Below are positions 10,042-20,200 of a stretch of DNA of 64,000 nt, one piece after another. Within the stretch, counting starts at the first letter, position 1, and each line of letters opens with the position of its first letter. A model generated the notes under the pieces. That model was not told the DNA's origin and searched no databases. It saw nothing but the letters and a program-made list of their open reading frames with translations. A program made the translations under genes and the position numbers. Origin of the DNA: Sandaracinobacteroides sayramensis (GTDB lineage Bacteria; Pseudomonadota; Alphaproteobacteria; Sphingomonadales; Sphingomonadaceae); contig NZ_JAKLSQ010000004.1 in assembly GCF_022014495.1 (NCBI RefSeq), positions 85,458 through 149,457 on the forward strand, in the 5' to 3' direction.

Positions 10042-12516
10042 TCAACCGTCCGAATGGCCGCGCCGCGCATCGGCCGCCTTCGTCCGCACGGTGGCCGCCG
10101 CCTGCGCCGGATCGTCGGGCCAGGGGTGCCTGGGGTAGCGGCCCTTCATGTCGCGCTGCACATCCTTCCAGGCCCCCTTCCAGAAGCCCGACAGGTCGCG
10201 CGTCTTCGCCACCGGCCGCCCCGCCGGCGAGGTCAGCGCCAGCGTCAGCGGCACCCGGCCGTTCGCCAGCATCGGGTGCGCGCCGAGGCCGAACACCGCC
10301 TGCACCCGCACCTCCACTTCCGGCCCGCCGTCCGCCGCATAGTCGATCGCATGGCTGGTGCCGGCCGGACTCTGGAACCGCGCGGGCGCGAAACGCTCCA
10401 GCGACTGGCCTGCCGGCCAGTCGATCAGGGCCGAAAGCGCCCCTTCCAGCTTCGCGTCGGACAGGCGGGAAACGCCTTGCAGGCGCGGCAGCAGCCAGAG
10501 ATCGGCGCTTTCCAGCAGGGCTTCCTCCGAGCTGTCCGGAAGCCCCTCGCAGCCATTGGCCGACGCGAAACGCAGGCGGGCGAGCAACGCCAGCTCGGCT
10601 TCCGGCCAATCAAGCGCGGCCAGGCCCTTCGCCACCACTTCCGCCTTCAACGCCGCCGCCATGGCTTCCGGGGTCGCGGCCGCCCGGCGGCGGGCGACCT
10701 CGATGGCGCCAAGCCTTTCCACGCGCAGCAGGGCGAGGCGGCCGCTGGCCGGATCGGGGGCGAGGCTTTCGGAAAAGGCCGTCCGCCCCTCCAGCCACGC
10801 CGGCAGCGCGTCTTGCGGGATCGCCGCCGCCAGCCGAACGCGCGAGGAAGCGCCCGCGCCGCCCGCGTCGGCGATCGCCAGCCATTCGGATTTCGCCAGC
10901 GGGTCGGAAGCGTCCAGCGCCACCCCCCGGCCGTTCGCCATCAGATAGTCCGCCGTCTGATCCGAAGCGCCGGGCGCGCGCCGGCGGCGGGCCACGCGAT
11001 CGGGAAAGGCGGTGGCCAGCAGCAGCGCCACCGGCAGGGGCGCGGCGCCTGCCTCCGCCTGCAAGCGGCTGGCGGCAGCGGCCCAGCGCTCGGCCAGCCG
11101 GCGGGACTGGCCGGCGCGGGGGGAACGTTCGGTTGCGAAACGGCGCAGCCGCTCCTCCATGTCCGCCGAGGGGCCGCCAAGGCCGCGTTCCTCCAGCAGC
11201 AGGGCGAGGGTGGCGGCTTCCTCCGCCTGCCCGCGCGCCGCGCCTTCCAGCAGCAGATGCGCGATGCGCGGGGAAACCGGCAGCGCGCCCATCCGCCTGC
11301 CATGCGGGGTCAGGCCACCCGCTTCATCGAGGGCTCCCAGCGCCTGCAGGTCCGCGCGGGCGGCGGCCACGGCCGAGGCCGGCGGCGGATCGAGCCATTC
11401 CAGATCGCCCGGATCGCGCACGCCCCAGGCCGCCAGCCGCAGCAGCAGCTGCGCCAGATCGGCTTCCAATATCTCCGGCGGATCGAAGGGGATGAGGCCG
11501 CGCGTCTCGCCCTCCGCCCACAAGCGGATCGCCACGCCCGGCGCCTGCCGCCCGGCGCGCCCAGCGCGCTGGGTGGCGGCGGCCTGCGACACCCGTTCCG
11601 TCACCAGCCGGGTGAGGCCGGAGGCGCGGTCGTAGCGCGGGCGGCGGGCGAGGCCGGAATCCAGCACCACCGTCACCCCGTCGATGGTGAGCGAGGTTTC
11701 GGCGATGCTGGTCGCCAGCACCACCCTGCGCCCGCCCGGCTTCAGCGCCGCGCGCTGCGCCGCCGGATCGGCCTGCCCGTGCAGCTTGTGCAGCGCCACG
11801 CCGTCGGGCAGTTGCAGCCGCTCCGCCGTGCGCTCGATCTCCGCGACGCCGGGCAGGAAGGCGAGCAGGCTCCCCTCCGCTTGCCCCAGCGCCGCGCGAA
11901 TGGCCGAGGCCATGCGATCCTCGATCCGCGCTTCCGAACGGCCGAGGTGGCGGATTTCGACCGGAAAGCTGCGGCCGTCCGATTGCAGCACGGGCGCATC
12001 GCCCATCAGCTTCGCGAAGCGGCCGCCATCCAGCGTCGCCGACATGGCGAGGATGCGAAGATCGGGGCGAAGCTGCTGCGCGTCGAGCGCCAGCGCCAGC
12101 CCCAGATCGCCTTCCAGATTGCGCTCATGCACTTCGTCGAACAGCAGCGCGCCAATACCCTCCAGCCCGGGGTCGGCGATCAGCCGGTTCACGAACAGCC
12201 CCTCGGTCAGGCATTCGATCCGGCTTCCGGGCTTCGATTCCAGCCGCGTGCGATAGCCCACCCGTTCGCCGGGCGCTTCGCCCAGCAGGCCGGCGATCCG
12301 CTCGGCGGCGGCGCGGGCCGCAAGCCGGCGCGGCAGCATCACGAAAATCCTGCCGCCCCGCAGCCATGGCGCACCAAGCAAAGAGGGCGCGACCAGCGTC
12401 GTCTTGCCGGCGCCGGGAGGCGCCACCAGCACCGCATTGGACGTGTGGGCCAGACTTTGGTGCAGGGTGGGCAGAACCTCGGTGACGGGCAGGCCCGTCG
12501 CCATCAGGTCGGGCAT
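10042..12516 (-). CDS. hrpB: ATP-dependent RNA helicase HrpB (DEAH-box)
   Basis: 824 residues from MPDLMATGLPVTEVLPTLHQ. Walker A PPGAGKTT at about 33-40, DEVH box at about 127-130 (LLFDEVHERNLEGD), SAT motif in LAMSATLDGG, and motif VI in QRAGRAGRQAPG. The helicase core is followed by a helical domain and the long HrpB-specific C-terminal domain, matching the roughly 800-residue family length. HrpB proteins unwind RNA in an ATP-dependent way; the cellular target is poorly defined. The open frame extends upstream to 12705, but that part lies antiparallel to nothing useful and overlaps the polyprenyl synthase gene. ATG 12516, 4 bases after the stop of that gene, is the natural start and suggests coupling. 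Confidence 0.93.
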   Translation of the reverse strand: MPDLMATGLPVTEVLPTLHQSLAHTSNAVLVAPPGAGKTTLVAPSLLGAPWLRGGRIFVMLPRRLAARAAAERIAGLLGEAPGERVGYRTRLESKPGSRIECLTEGLFVNRLIADPGLEGIGALLFDEVHERNLEGDLGLALALDAQQLRPDLRILAMSATLDGGRFAKLMGDAPVLQSDGRSFPVEIRHLGRSEARIEDRMASAIRAALGQAEGSLLAFLPGVAEIERTAERLQLPDGVALHKLHGQADPAAQRAALKPGGRRVVLATSIAETSLTIDGVTVVLDSGLARRPRYDRASGLTRLVTERVSQAAATQRAGRAGRQAPGVAIRLWAEGETRGLIPFDPPEILEADLAQLLLRLAAWGVRDPGDLEWLDPPPASAVAAARADLQALGALDEAGGLTPHGRRMGALPVSPRIAHLLLEGAARGQAEEAATLALLLEERGLGGPSADMEERLRRFATERSPRAGQSRRLAERWAAAASRLQAEAGAAPLPVALLLATAFPDRVARRRRAPGASDQTADYLMANGRGVALDASDPLAKSEWLAIADAGGAGASSRVRLAAAIPQDALPAWLEGRTAFSESLAPDPASGRLALLRVERLGAIEVARRRAAATPEAMAAALKAEVVAKGLAALDWPEAELALLARLRFASANGCEGLPDSSEEALLESADLWLLPRLQGVSRLSDAKLEGALSALIDWPAGQSLERFAPARFQSPAGTSHAIDYAADGGPEVEVRVQAVFGLGAHPMLANGRVPLTLALTSPAGRPVAKTRDLSGFWKGAWKDVQRDMKGRYPRHPWPDDPAQAAATVRTKAADARRGHSDG

Positions 12517-12520
12517 GGGG

Positions 12521-13531
12521 TCAGTAGGCGCGCTGGATGGCAAATTCGACCGTCTCGACAAGGGCAGCGCGCGCGGCCGTCTGCGGCAGGCGGGCCAGCG
12601 AATCGATGGCGCGGCTGCCATAGAGCCGGGCGCGCGCCATGGTGTCGGCGATCGCGCCGGTGGCGTGCAGCCGTTCGATGCCTTCCTGCAACTCCGCCTC
12701 GCCATTAGCGCGGCCGGTCATGGCGTGCTGCCAGAATTTGCGCGCGGCCTCGTCGCCACGTGCGTAGGCGAGGATCACCGGCAGGGTCACCTTGCCGTCG
12801 CGGAAGTCGTCGCCAATGTCTTTCCCCATCGTCTCCGCGTCGGACACATAGTCGATCGCGTCGTCCACGAGCTGGAAGGCGATTCCGAGGTTGCGGCCAT
12901 AGGATTCGAGGCTGGCTTCCGTCCCCTCATCCTTTTCCGCCACCACCGCGGCGATCTGGCAGGCGGCCGAGAACAGCGCCGCCGTCTTCGCCTGGATGAT
13001 CTGCAGATAGCTGTCCTCGCCGGTTTCCACGACCCGCTGGGCGGTCAGCTGCTGCACTTCCCCTTGCGCGATCACCGCCGAGGCGTGGGAGAGGATTTTC
13101 AGCGCCTTCAGGCTGCCGTCCTCCACCATCAGCTCGAAGGCGCGGGCGAACAGGAAGTCGCCCACGAGCACGGAGGCCTCATTGCCCCAGATGATGTTGG
13201 CGGTGGCGCGCCCGCGCCGGAGGTCGGAACCGTCGACCACATCGTCGTGCAGCAGCGTCGCGGTGTGGATGAATTCCACGGCGGCGGCCAGCTTGTGGTG
13301 GCGCTCGCCCTGATACTCCAGCGCGGCGGCGCAGCCCAGCGTCAGCATCGGCCGCATCCGCTTGCCGCCGCCGGCGATCAGATGCCCCGCCAGTTCCGGG
13401 ATCAGCGCCACGGGGCTCTGCATCCGGTCGAGGATCACGCGGTTGACGGCGTTGAGGCCGGGTGCCACCAGCGACATCAGCGGCTGCAGGCTGGGCTTAT
13501 CGGGCCGGATAGGATGGACGGTGGCGGTCAT
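12521..13531 (-). CDS. All-trans polyprenyl diphosphate synthase (octaprenyl/decaprenyl type)
   Basis: 336 residues. The first aspartate-rich motif DDVVD is at 96-100 in TATLLHDDVVDGSDLRRGR. The second, DDAID, is at about 223-227 in IAFQLVDDAIDYVSD. GGGKRMRP (about 54-61) is the isopentenyl diphosphate-binding stretch. Length and motifs match the long-chain synthases that build the ubiquinone side chain (IspB/DdsA type). The chain length cannot be read reliably from sequence; sphingomonads usually make Q-10, which favours decaprenyl. Divergent from the chorismate mutase gene across a 46-base gap. Confidence 0.92.
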   Translation of the reverse strand: MTATVHPIRPDKPSLQPLMSLVAPGLNAVNRVILDRMQSPVALIPELAGHLIAGGGKRMRPMLTLGCAAALEYQGERHHKLAAAVEFIHTATLLHDDVVDGSDLRRGRATANIIWGNEASVLVGDFLFARAFELMVEDGSLKALKILSHASAVIAQGEVQQLTAQRVVETGEDSYLQIIQAKTAALFSAACQIAAVVAEKDEGTEASLESYGRNLGIAFQLVDDAIDYVSDAETMGKDIGDDFRDGKVTLPVILAYARGDEAARKFWQHAMTGRANGEAELQEGIERLHATGAIADTMARARLYGSRAIDSLARLPQTAARAALVETVEFAIQRAY

Positions 13532-13577
13532 GGTTGCACCGCGCTAGGGCTTTGCAGCACTCAAGGAAAGGGCCTTC

Positions 13578-13877
13578 ATGTCGCGGGACGTTCCAGCCAC
13601 GCAGATGTTGCAGGGTTTCCGCCGCTCGATCGACAATATCGACGCGGCGCTGATCCATATGCTGGCCGAGCGTTTCAAGATCACGCAGCAGGTGGGCGCC
13701 TTCAAGGCCGAGCATGGCCTGCCGCCGGCCGATCCGGGGCGGGAGGAGGAGCAGATCCTGCGTTTGCGGCAATTGGCCGCCGAGGCCGACCTCGATCCCG
13801 AATTTTCCGAGAAATTCCTGCGCTTCATCATCGACGAGGTGATTCGCCACCATGTCGCGGCGGGCAGCCGGGGTTAA
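13578..13877 (+). CDS. Chorismate mutase, AroQ fold, monofunctional
   Basis: 99 residues of mostly helical sequence. SRDVPATQMLQGFRRSIDNI is followed by DAALIHMLAERFKITQQVG, the standard first helix of AroQ mutases with the active-site Arg, then KAEHGLPPADPGREEEQIL with a Lys and an Arg at expected places. It converts chorismate to prephenate for phenylalanine and tyrosine. No prephenate dehydratase domain is attached. The ATG follows AAGGAAAGGGCC. The 3' end overlaps the convergent endonuclease-like gene by 4 bases. Confidence 0.9.
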   Translation: MSRDVPATQMLQGFRRSIDNIDAALIHMLAERFKITQQVGAFKAEHGLPPADPGREEEQILRLRQLAAEADLDPEFSEKFLRFIIDEVIRHHVAAGSRG

Positions 13878-14584
13878 CCCAGGCGTACCCGCACCCATAG
13901 CGGCAGATGGTCGGACGCGACCTTGGAAAGCGGGCTCTGGTGCACGCCGCCGTCCTCTATCTCCAGTTCGTTGGAGGCGAAGATGCGGTCCAGCCGGGCG
14001 ATCGGTGTGCGCGCGGGAAAGCTGGGGCCGGTGAGCACCAACTTGTGGGTGGCTGCGAAATCGGCAAGGCAGCCGGCCGCCGCCCGCCACTCGTTCATGT
14101 CCCCCATCAGTAGCGTCGGGGTATCGCCGGCGTCGGACAGCCGGTCGAGGATGGCGCGGGCCTGCCGCCGGCGCCAAAGGCCCGAGAGGTCGAGGTGCAT
14201 GCCGACGATCCGAAGCGCCCGCCCGCCAACACGCAGACCCGCCAGCACCGCACCGCGCGGTTCCAGCACTGGAAGCTGAAGCCTGTCGTGACTTTCGACT
14301 TCCACTCGGGGTGAAACCAGTATCGCATTGCCATGCCAGCCGATGGCGGCCGGGGTCATCCCCACCGGCACATGCCGCCAGCCCCGCTCTTGCAGTTCGG
14401 CTGGCGCCACCGCCGCCGCGCGGGTGCCGAAGCGCCGGTCGGCCTCCTGCACCACCACGATATCGGCGCCGATTTCGTCCAGCACATCCAATATGCGCGA
14501 AGGCCGCCGGCGCATGTCTGCGCCGACGGCCTTTCGAATATTGTAGCTGGCAACCGTGACGCTTTGCGCCCCGCTTTCAGCCAT
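13874..14584 (-). CDS. Endonuclease/exonuclease/phosphatase (EEP) family protein
   Basis: 236 residues with the EEP fold motifs in order: ASYNIRKAVG (about 12-21), a catalytic Glu in VVVQEADRRFG (about 42-52), MHLDLSG (near 128), LLMGDMNEW (Asp/Asn pair near 158-160) and the closing SDHLPLWVRVRLG. No signal peptide or membrane segment, so probably cytoplasmic. The family includes DNases, nucleases and phosphoesterases; substrate unknown. The start is 8 bases after the atpF stop on the opposite side of the operon end, so it may be the last gene of no shared function or simply convergent with chorismate mutase. Confidence 0.85.
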   Translation of the reverse strand: MAESGAQSVTVASYNIRKAVGADMRRRPSRILDVLDEIGADIVVVQEADRRFGTRAAAVAPAELQERGWRHVPVGMTPAAIGWHGNAILVSPRVEVESHDRLQLPVLEPRGAVLAGLRVGGRALRIVGMHLDLSGLWRRRQARAILDRLSDAGDTPTLLMGDMNEWRAAAGCLADFAATHKLVLTGPSFPARTPIARLDRIFASNELEIEDGGVHQSPLSKVASDHLPLWVRVRLG

Positions 14585-14592
14585 TTGCGACC

Positions 14593-15192
14593 TCAGCGGC
14601 GGTCCAGCGCGGCAATGGCTTCGTCGGTGAAGCCCGTCAGCTCCTTGGAACGAGCCGCCAGCAGCGTCTCGGCGGCCTTAACCGCCACATCGGCGGCGCG
14701 GGCACGCAATTCCGCTTCGGCCGAACGGGCTTCAGCGGCGATCCGGTCTTCGGCAAGCTTCGTCCGCCGGGCGATCGCGACTTCCGCGTCGGCAGCGGCC
14801 TGTTCGACGATCCGCTTCGCTTCCGTTTCCGCACCGGCCAGCATGGCCTTCGCCTGCGCTTCGGTTTCCGCGGCTTCGGCTGCGGCCTTCGCCTTCATGG
14901 CTTCGGCCTCGGCCTTCAGTTGCGCGGCCTCCGCCAGATCAGCCCGGACCTTTTCAGCAGCGCCGTCAAGCGCCCCGCTGATCATCCGGAAAGCGCCCGC
15001 CTTCCAGAGGATAGCCAGGAAGGTGAGGAAAGCCAGGCCGACGATGGCATAGCTGTCCAGCCCCAGGATCGTCTCGTGGTTGGCGGCATGTTCGGCGTCG
15101 GCGACGGTGCCGGGATGCCCGGCGGGCGAATCGGCTACTTCCGCCACGTCGGCCACTTCGAAGCTGCTGTGGGCATTTTGCGTTTCGGCCAT
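14593..15192 (-). CDS. atpF: F1Fo ATP synthase subunit b
   Basis: 199 residues. A short polar N-terminal region, one membrane segment at about 50-68 (YAIVGLAFLTFLAILW), then a long Ala/Glu/Lys-rich coiled coil (KAEAEAMKAKAAAEAAE and so on) that forms the peripheral stalk. Longer N-terminus than the b' subunit. Last of the Fo genes atpI-B-E-b'-b; its start codon shares one base with the stop of the b' gene, so translation is coupled. The F1 genes are not nearby, the usual alphaproteobacterial arrangement. Confidence 0.92.
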   Translation of the reverse strand: MAETQNAHSSFEVADVAEVADSPAGHPGTVADAEHAANHETILGLDSYAIVGLAFLTFLAILWKAGAFRMISGALDGAAEKVRADLAEAAQLKAEAEAMKAKAAAEAAETEAQAKAMLAGAETEAKRIVEQAAADAEVAIARRTKLAEDRIAAEARSAEAELRARAADVAVKAAETLLAARSKELTGFTDEAIAALDRR

Positions 15193-15671
15193 CAGGCAGC
15201 CGCCTTCTTCACGGCTTCCGCCGCTTCGTCGTTGGAGACGTCAAGGCCGGCCACCCGCTTCACCAGATCGGCCGCGGCCTCCGCCGCCACCGCATCCAGT
15301 TCGGCGACGGCGGTGTCGCGCTGCCGCACCAGCGACGCGGCGGCCGCTTCCGCCTTGGCTTCCAGCCCCGCGTCGATTTCCGCCAGCCTGCGCTGGGTCG
15401 CGGCATTCGCCTCGTCGCGCGCCTTGCCGGTCACGCCCAGCGCATGGGCGCGGGCTTGCGCCAGCGCCGTAGTGCCGCCGCTGGTCGCGGCCTCGGCGGA
15501 ATCGCGCGCGGCTTCCGCCTCGCGCAGGTCCGCCGCGATCCGCGCCTTGCGGTTTTCCACCACCTTCTCGACGCGCGGGTAGAGCCCGCGCACCGCGAGG
15601 TAGAGGATGCCGAAGACCAGCACCAGCCAGATGATCTGCGGCAGCGCCTGGGAAAAGTCGAACTGGGGCAT
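15192..15671 (-). CDS. F1Fo ATP synthase subunit b'
   Basis: 159 residues. PQFDFSQALPQIIWLVLVFG is the N-terminal membrane segment of b' subunits, followed by GLYPRVEKVVENRKARIAAD, the conserved junction, and a coiled-coil stalk. Alphaproteobacteria and phototrophs carry a b/b' heterodimer where E. coli has two copies of b. Lies between atpE and atpF with 29 bases upstream and a one-base overlap downstream. Confidence 0.92.
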   Translation of the reverse strand: MPQFDFSQALPQIIWLVLVFGILYLAVRGLYPRVEKVVENRKARIAADLREAEAARDSAEAATSGGTTALAQARAHALGVTGKARDEANAATQRRLAEIDAGLEAKAEAAAASLVRQRDTAVAELDAVAAEAAADLVKRVAGLDVSNDEAAEAVKKAAA

Positions 15672-15700
15672 CGGAGCCTCCTGCCTTCAGTGTTCGTGGA

Positions 15701-15928
15701 TCAGACCGCGAACAGCAGCAGCAGGGCCACGAGGAAGGCGAAGATGCCAAGCGCTTCGGTCACGGCGAAGCCGAAGATCAGGTTCGGGCGCTGCGAGTCG
15801 GCGGCGGCGGGGTTGCGCAGCGCGCCTTGCAGGAACAGCGCGAACAGCGTGCCGACGGCGATGGCGGCGAAGCCCATGCCGATGGCTGCGAGACCGGCAC
15901 CGATGTACTTTGCGGCTTCAGCGTCCAT
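15701..15928 (-). CDS. atpE: F1Fo ATP synthase subunit c
   Basis: 75 residues forming two membrane helices joined by the polar loop RNPAAADSQ. The proton-carrying acidic residue is Glu58 in [14 protein letters not shown]. The Gly/Ala-rich first helix [16 protein letters not shown] matches c-ring packing. Glu58 with no second carboxylate or Ser/Thr ligand pattern suggests a proton rather than sodium ring. Sits 39 bases after atpB. Confidence 0.95.
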   Translation of the reverse strand: MDAEAAKYIGAGLAAIGMGFAAIAVGTLFALFLQGALRNPAAADSQRPNLIFGFAVTEALGIFAFLVALLLLFAV

Positions 15929-15967
15929 TTGGTCAGTCCTTTCGAATGAAACTCAGTGAAAAAAAGT

Positions 15968-16711
15968 TCAGTGGAGATTGATGGAATCGTTGAGGTAAAT
16001 GCAGGTCAGCAGCGCGAACACATAGGCCTGCACCACCGCCACGATCAATTCCAGGCCGTAGAAGGCCACGGTCATGAAGAAGGGCAGGATCGAGATCGCC
16101 GCCAGCGCGCCGCCGGCCGCCGCCAGCGAGATCACGAAGCCCGCGAACACCTTCAGCAGGATGTGGCCCGCCGTCATGTTGGCGAAGAGACGGATGGAAA
16201 GCGTGAGCGGCCGCGACAGGAAGGAGATCAGCTCGATCAGCACGATCAGCGGCATCAGCACGATCGGCGTGTTCTGCGGCACGAACAGCGAGAAGAAGTG
16301 GAGGCCGTGCTTCGCGAAGCCGACGATGACGCAGATGAGGAAGATCAGCGCGGCGAAGGCGAAGGTGACGACGATGTGGCTGGTGACGGTGAAGCTGTAG
16401 GGGAAAAGCCCGATCAGGTTCGCCACCAGCACGAAGATGAACAGCGAGAAGACGAAGGGAACGAAGGCGCGGCCCTTCGGCCCGATATTCTCCTCCACCA
16501 TTCCCGAAATGAAGCCGGTCGCGCCTTCCAGCGCCGCCTGCCAGCGCCCCGGCACCAGTTGCGGGTTGCGGCTGCCCAGCCAGAAGAAGAGGAGCGTCAG
16601 GCCCAGCACGATCAGCATGAACAGCGAGGCGTTGGTGAACGCGGCGTCGGCGCCCGCCACCGAGAATTCGGCGTAGCGCTTGATCGCAAACTGCTCGAGA
16701 GGATTGGCCAC
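15968..16711 (-). CDS. atpB: F1Fo ATP synthase subunit a
   Basis: 247 residues with five or six membrane segments. The essential stator arginine is Arg174 in SIRLFANMTAGH, and the C-terminal pair of helices LELIVAVVQAYVFALLTCIY is typical. Forms the proton half-channels facing the c-ring. Its start lies 18 bases after the atpI stop. Length normal for alphaproteobacteria. Confidence 0.95.
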   Translation of the reverse strand: MANPLEQFAIKRYAEFSVAGADAAFTNASLFMLIVLGLTLLFFWLGSRNPQLVPGRWQAALEGATGFISGMVEENIGPKGRAFVPFVFSLFIFVLVANLIGLFPYSFTVTSHIVVTFAFAALIFLICVIVGFAKHGLHFFSLFVPQNTPIVLMPLIVLIELISFLSRPLTLSIRLFANMTAGHILLKVFAGFVISLAAAGGALAAISILPFFMTVAFYGLELIVAVVQAYVFALLTCIYLNDSINLH

Positions 16712-16729
16712 CGTTCAGCTCTCGCTTTT

Positions 16730-17107
16730 CTAAACCTGATCGTCGTTCTTCGGCTCGTCGGCCGCCTTGCGGACGGCCTTCGCTTCGTTTCCGACCGCCT
16801 TCAACAGATTCCAGAAGCCCGCCGCAATCCCCAGAAGGAAGAACAGCAGCAGCATCCATGGCCCCGTTTCCAGCCAGCGGTCCAGCATCCAGCCGATGCC
16901 GCCGCCGACCAGGGTGGTCGCCGCGATCTCGAACGCATGGCGGGTGCCCTGGGCCAAGGCCGACGAGGCCGCCTGCCGCGCGCGGGGTTCATGCCTTGCC
17001 TTTGCTGCTTCCAGCCGGGCCCCGAGATCTTCGAGGTCGCGCTTGTCGGCAGGATCAGGCAAAAAGGTTGGCCCTTCGCGTTCGAACAGGTCAGCCATCG
17101 GCGACAT
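16730..17107 (-). CDS. atpI: AtpI-like ATP synthase assembly protein (AtpZ/AtpI family)
   Basis: 125 residues from MSPMADLFEREGPTFLPDPA. A polar, charged first half (about residues 1-65) precedes two membrane helices at about 70-112 (TTLVGGGIGWMLDRWLE and WMLLLFFLLGIAAGFWNLL), as in AtpI proteins that help c-ring assembly or Mg2+ supply. First gene of the Fo operon. A longer frame opens at 17173, but GGAG lies 11 bases before ATG 17107; ATG 17098 is another candidate. Confidence 0.82.
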   Translation of the reverse strand: MSPMADLFEREGPTFLPDPADKRDLEDLGARLEAAKARHEPRARQAASSALAQGTRHAFEIAATTLVGGGIGWMLDRWLETGPWMLLLFFLLGIAAGFWNLLKAVGNEAKAVRKAADEPKNDDQV

Positions 17108-17220
17108 TGCGCCAAGGGCTCCGCCAGCCCCAAGGCCGCCGAAGCGGGGGTTCGTTAGATTGCGGTTCAGCAAAGGTCAAGCTTGCGAAAGCCGTTGGAT
17201 TGCAGGCCGGAAATGCCCGA

Positions 17221-20200
17221 TCAGGCCGCGGCCAGCCTCTCCGCTTCCTTCAGCTCCACGGAAACCAGCTGCGAAACGCCCGGTTCGCCCATGGTCACGC
17301 CATAAAGCCTGTGCATGGCTGCCATAGTCACGGCATTGTGGGTGACGATAAGGAAGCGGGTGTCGGTCGTCTCCGCCATATGCTTCAAAAGCCGTGTGAA
17401 ACGCTCGACATTGGCGTCGTCGAGCGGCGCGTCCACCTCGTCCAGCACGCAGATCGGCGCCGGATTGGTGCGGAACAGGGCGAAGATGAGGGCGATCGCC
17501 GCCAGCGCCTGCTCCCCGCCCGACAGCAGGGAGAGGGATTGCAGCTTCTTCCCCGGCGGCTGGGCGCGGATTTCCAGCCCGGCTTCCAGCGGGTCGTCGC
17601 TTTCGATCATCTGAAGCTCGGCGGAGCCGCCGCCGAACAGAGTCACGAACAGTTCGCGGAAATGCGCCTCCACCTGCTGGAAGGCGGCCATCAGCCGCGC
17701 CCGGCCTTCGCGGTTCAGTGTGCCGATGGAGCCGCGCAGGCGGTTGATCGCCGTTTCCAGTTCCGACCGCTCGCGCGTCTGCTCGGCGAGCGCGGCTTCG
17801 ATTTCCGCCAGTTCGATGTCGGCGCGCAGGTTGACGATGCCGATTCGCTCCCGCTCGGCGCGCATCGACGCCAGTATCTGCTCCAGTGCATCGGCCTGGC
17901 TTTCCGCCGGCGCTTCGAGATTGTGCGGCGGCTCGCCGAATCGCTCGCGCGCCTCCGCCACCAGTTCCGCCACCTTTTCCCGCAACTGCTCGGCGCGGGC
18001 GGCGCGCGTGGCGCGGGCTTCGCGGCCGTCCGCCACCTGCGCTTCGGCCGCGCGCGCCTGCTTGTCGAGGTCCGCCTGCGACAGTTCGGCGGCCATCACC
18101 GCTTCCGCCGCGCTCGATCGCTGCGCCTCGGCAGCGCCGATTTCGCGGTCCAGCAGGCTGAGGCGCGCGTCCAGCGCTTCCGGCTCGGCGATCAGCGCCG
18201 TTCGCTCCGCCGCCAGCTTCTCCACCCGCGCGGAAAGCGCTTCCGCCGCCGAGGCGGCGTCGCGGTCGCGCGCCTGCCAGTCGGCGATCTCGCGCGCGAG
18301 GCGGGCGATTCGCGCGCTTGCCTCGGCCAGGCTGCGCTCGGTGGAAGCGGCCTGCGCGCGGGCCTGCGCCAGATGCGCCCGCGCCCTTTCCGCCGCCGAC
18401 CGCGCGCCGCCCACCTGCTCGGCGGCGGCCGTGGCGTCCGGCAGGCGGGTGACGGCAAGGGTCGCGCTTTCCGCTTCCTCGGCGGCGCTCGCCCCTTCGG
18501 CCGCCAGCCGCTCGATCGAGGCTTCCATCGCGCTGGTCCGCGCGGCGGCCTGCGCCTGCGCCGCGCGCAGGCCCTGCAGACGGCCCGCCAGTTGCTCGCG
18601 CGCGCGTTCGGCTTCGGATCGGGTGGCGCGCGCCTTGCGTTCGGCGGCCTGCGCGTCCGCCAGCGCCGCCTTCTGCTGCGCCAGTTCGGCTTCGGCCGCC
18701 TTCAGCCGCTCGCGCGGGGCCAGCAGGTTCGCGGCGATTTCCTTGCGGCGGTTGTCCTGCGCCAGCGCTTCGGCGACCGCTGCCGCCTGCCCGCCGGGCG
18801 GCGCCACGAAACCGTCCCAGCGCCAGAGCCAGCCGTTGCGCGCCACCAGCCGCTGGCCGGGGCGCAGGGCAGCCAGCGTCGCGGCGTCGGGCGGGGCATC
18901 GACCACGCCCACCTGCGCCAGCCGCCGCGCCAGTTCGGCGGGCGCCTGCACTTCCGCCGCCAGCGGCAGGCAGCCGGGCGGCAGGGCGGGGTCGCCCTTC
19001 TGCACGCCGATCCGCAACCAGTGGCGCGCGGGCTTTTCCGGCGCCCCCAGGGCGGCGTTCAGATCGTCGCCGAGCGCGGCCGCGGCCGCCGCTTCGAAAC
19101 CGGGGTTGGCGGAAAGCGAAGCGCGGGCGCCCGCCGCCGCCTGCGCCTGCTTGGCGCCGCGCAGGCGTTCGAGCGCCGCGGCTTCGGCTTCCAGGCTCGC
19201 CACTTCGGCGCGGGCGGCGGAGAGCGCGCGCTCCACCGCTTCGGCCGCCTGCCGCGCCGCCTGCGCATCGCGCTCGGCGGCGGCGATGGACCCGGCGGCG
19301 GCCTCGGCCTCAGCCATGCGCGCGGCGAGCGCCGCTTCGGCTTCCGCCAATTGCCCGTCCAGCGTCGCCCCGGAGCCGCTCGCCTTCAGCCGCGCCAGCT
19401 CCGCTTCCAGCCGCTGCCGCTCGCCCCGCAGCCGCTCGGCCCGGCCGCGCGCGGCTTCCGCCTGCGCCCGGACGCTGCGCGCCTCCGCCACCAGCGCGGC
19501 ATGCGCTTCCACCGCGCCCGCCAGCGCCCGCTCCGCCTCGGTGGCGGCGGCTTCGGCGGCGCGCACCTCTTCGGCCTGCGGGCAGACGGCCGCCTGCGCT
19601 TCCGCTTCCGCTTGGCGCTGGCCTTGCAGCTCCTCGGCCAGACGCGCCTGCGTGCCCGCCGAATCGCGGGCGCGGGCGCGCTCCCGCTCGGCGTCGGCGC
19701 CGGCATTGTCCAGCGCCGCCTGCAGATCCTGCAGGCGCTTCACCAGCCCGGCCCGTTCGGCGACCAGCGTCGCGCGCTCGGTGGAGAGCCGCTGCACGAC
19801 CGCCGCGACATTGGCTTCCGCCTGCCGTTTCGCCGGCAGGCCGGCGGCGGCGTCCGCCTTCGCGGTGGCGGCGCGGGCGGCCGCCTTCACCGCTTCGGCG
19901 AGGGCCGCATCCGTGGCCTGCAAATCCCGCTCCGCCGCCTGCTGCGCCTCCACGGCGGCGGCCCATTGCAGGCGCAGCAGCGCCGATTCCGACGCCCGGA
20001 TCCGGTCCGACAATTCGCGGTAGCGGGCCGCCGACTTCGCCTGCCGCCGAAGCCCGGCCGCCTGCGTTTCCGCGCCCTTCATCACATCGTCCAGCCGCAG
20101 CAGATTGGCGTCCGCCGCCCGCAGCCGCAGCTCGGCTTCGCGGCGGCGCACGTTCAGGCCGGAAATCCCCGCCGCCTCCTCCAGAAGCTGCCGCCTTTCC

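Noticed and set aside
10054..12708. An 884-codon plus-strand frame opposite hrpB
   Set aside because: Shadow of the helicase gene; the residues are low-complexity Arg/Gln/Gly-rich.
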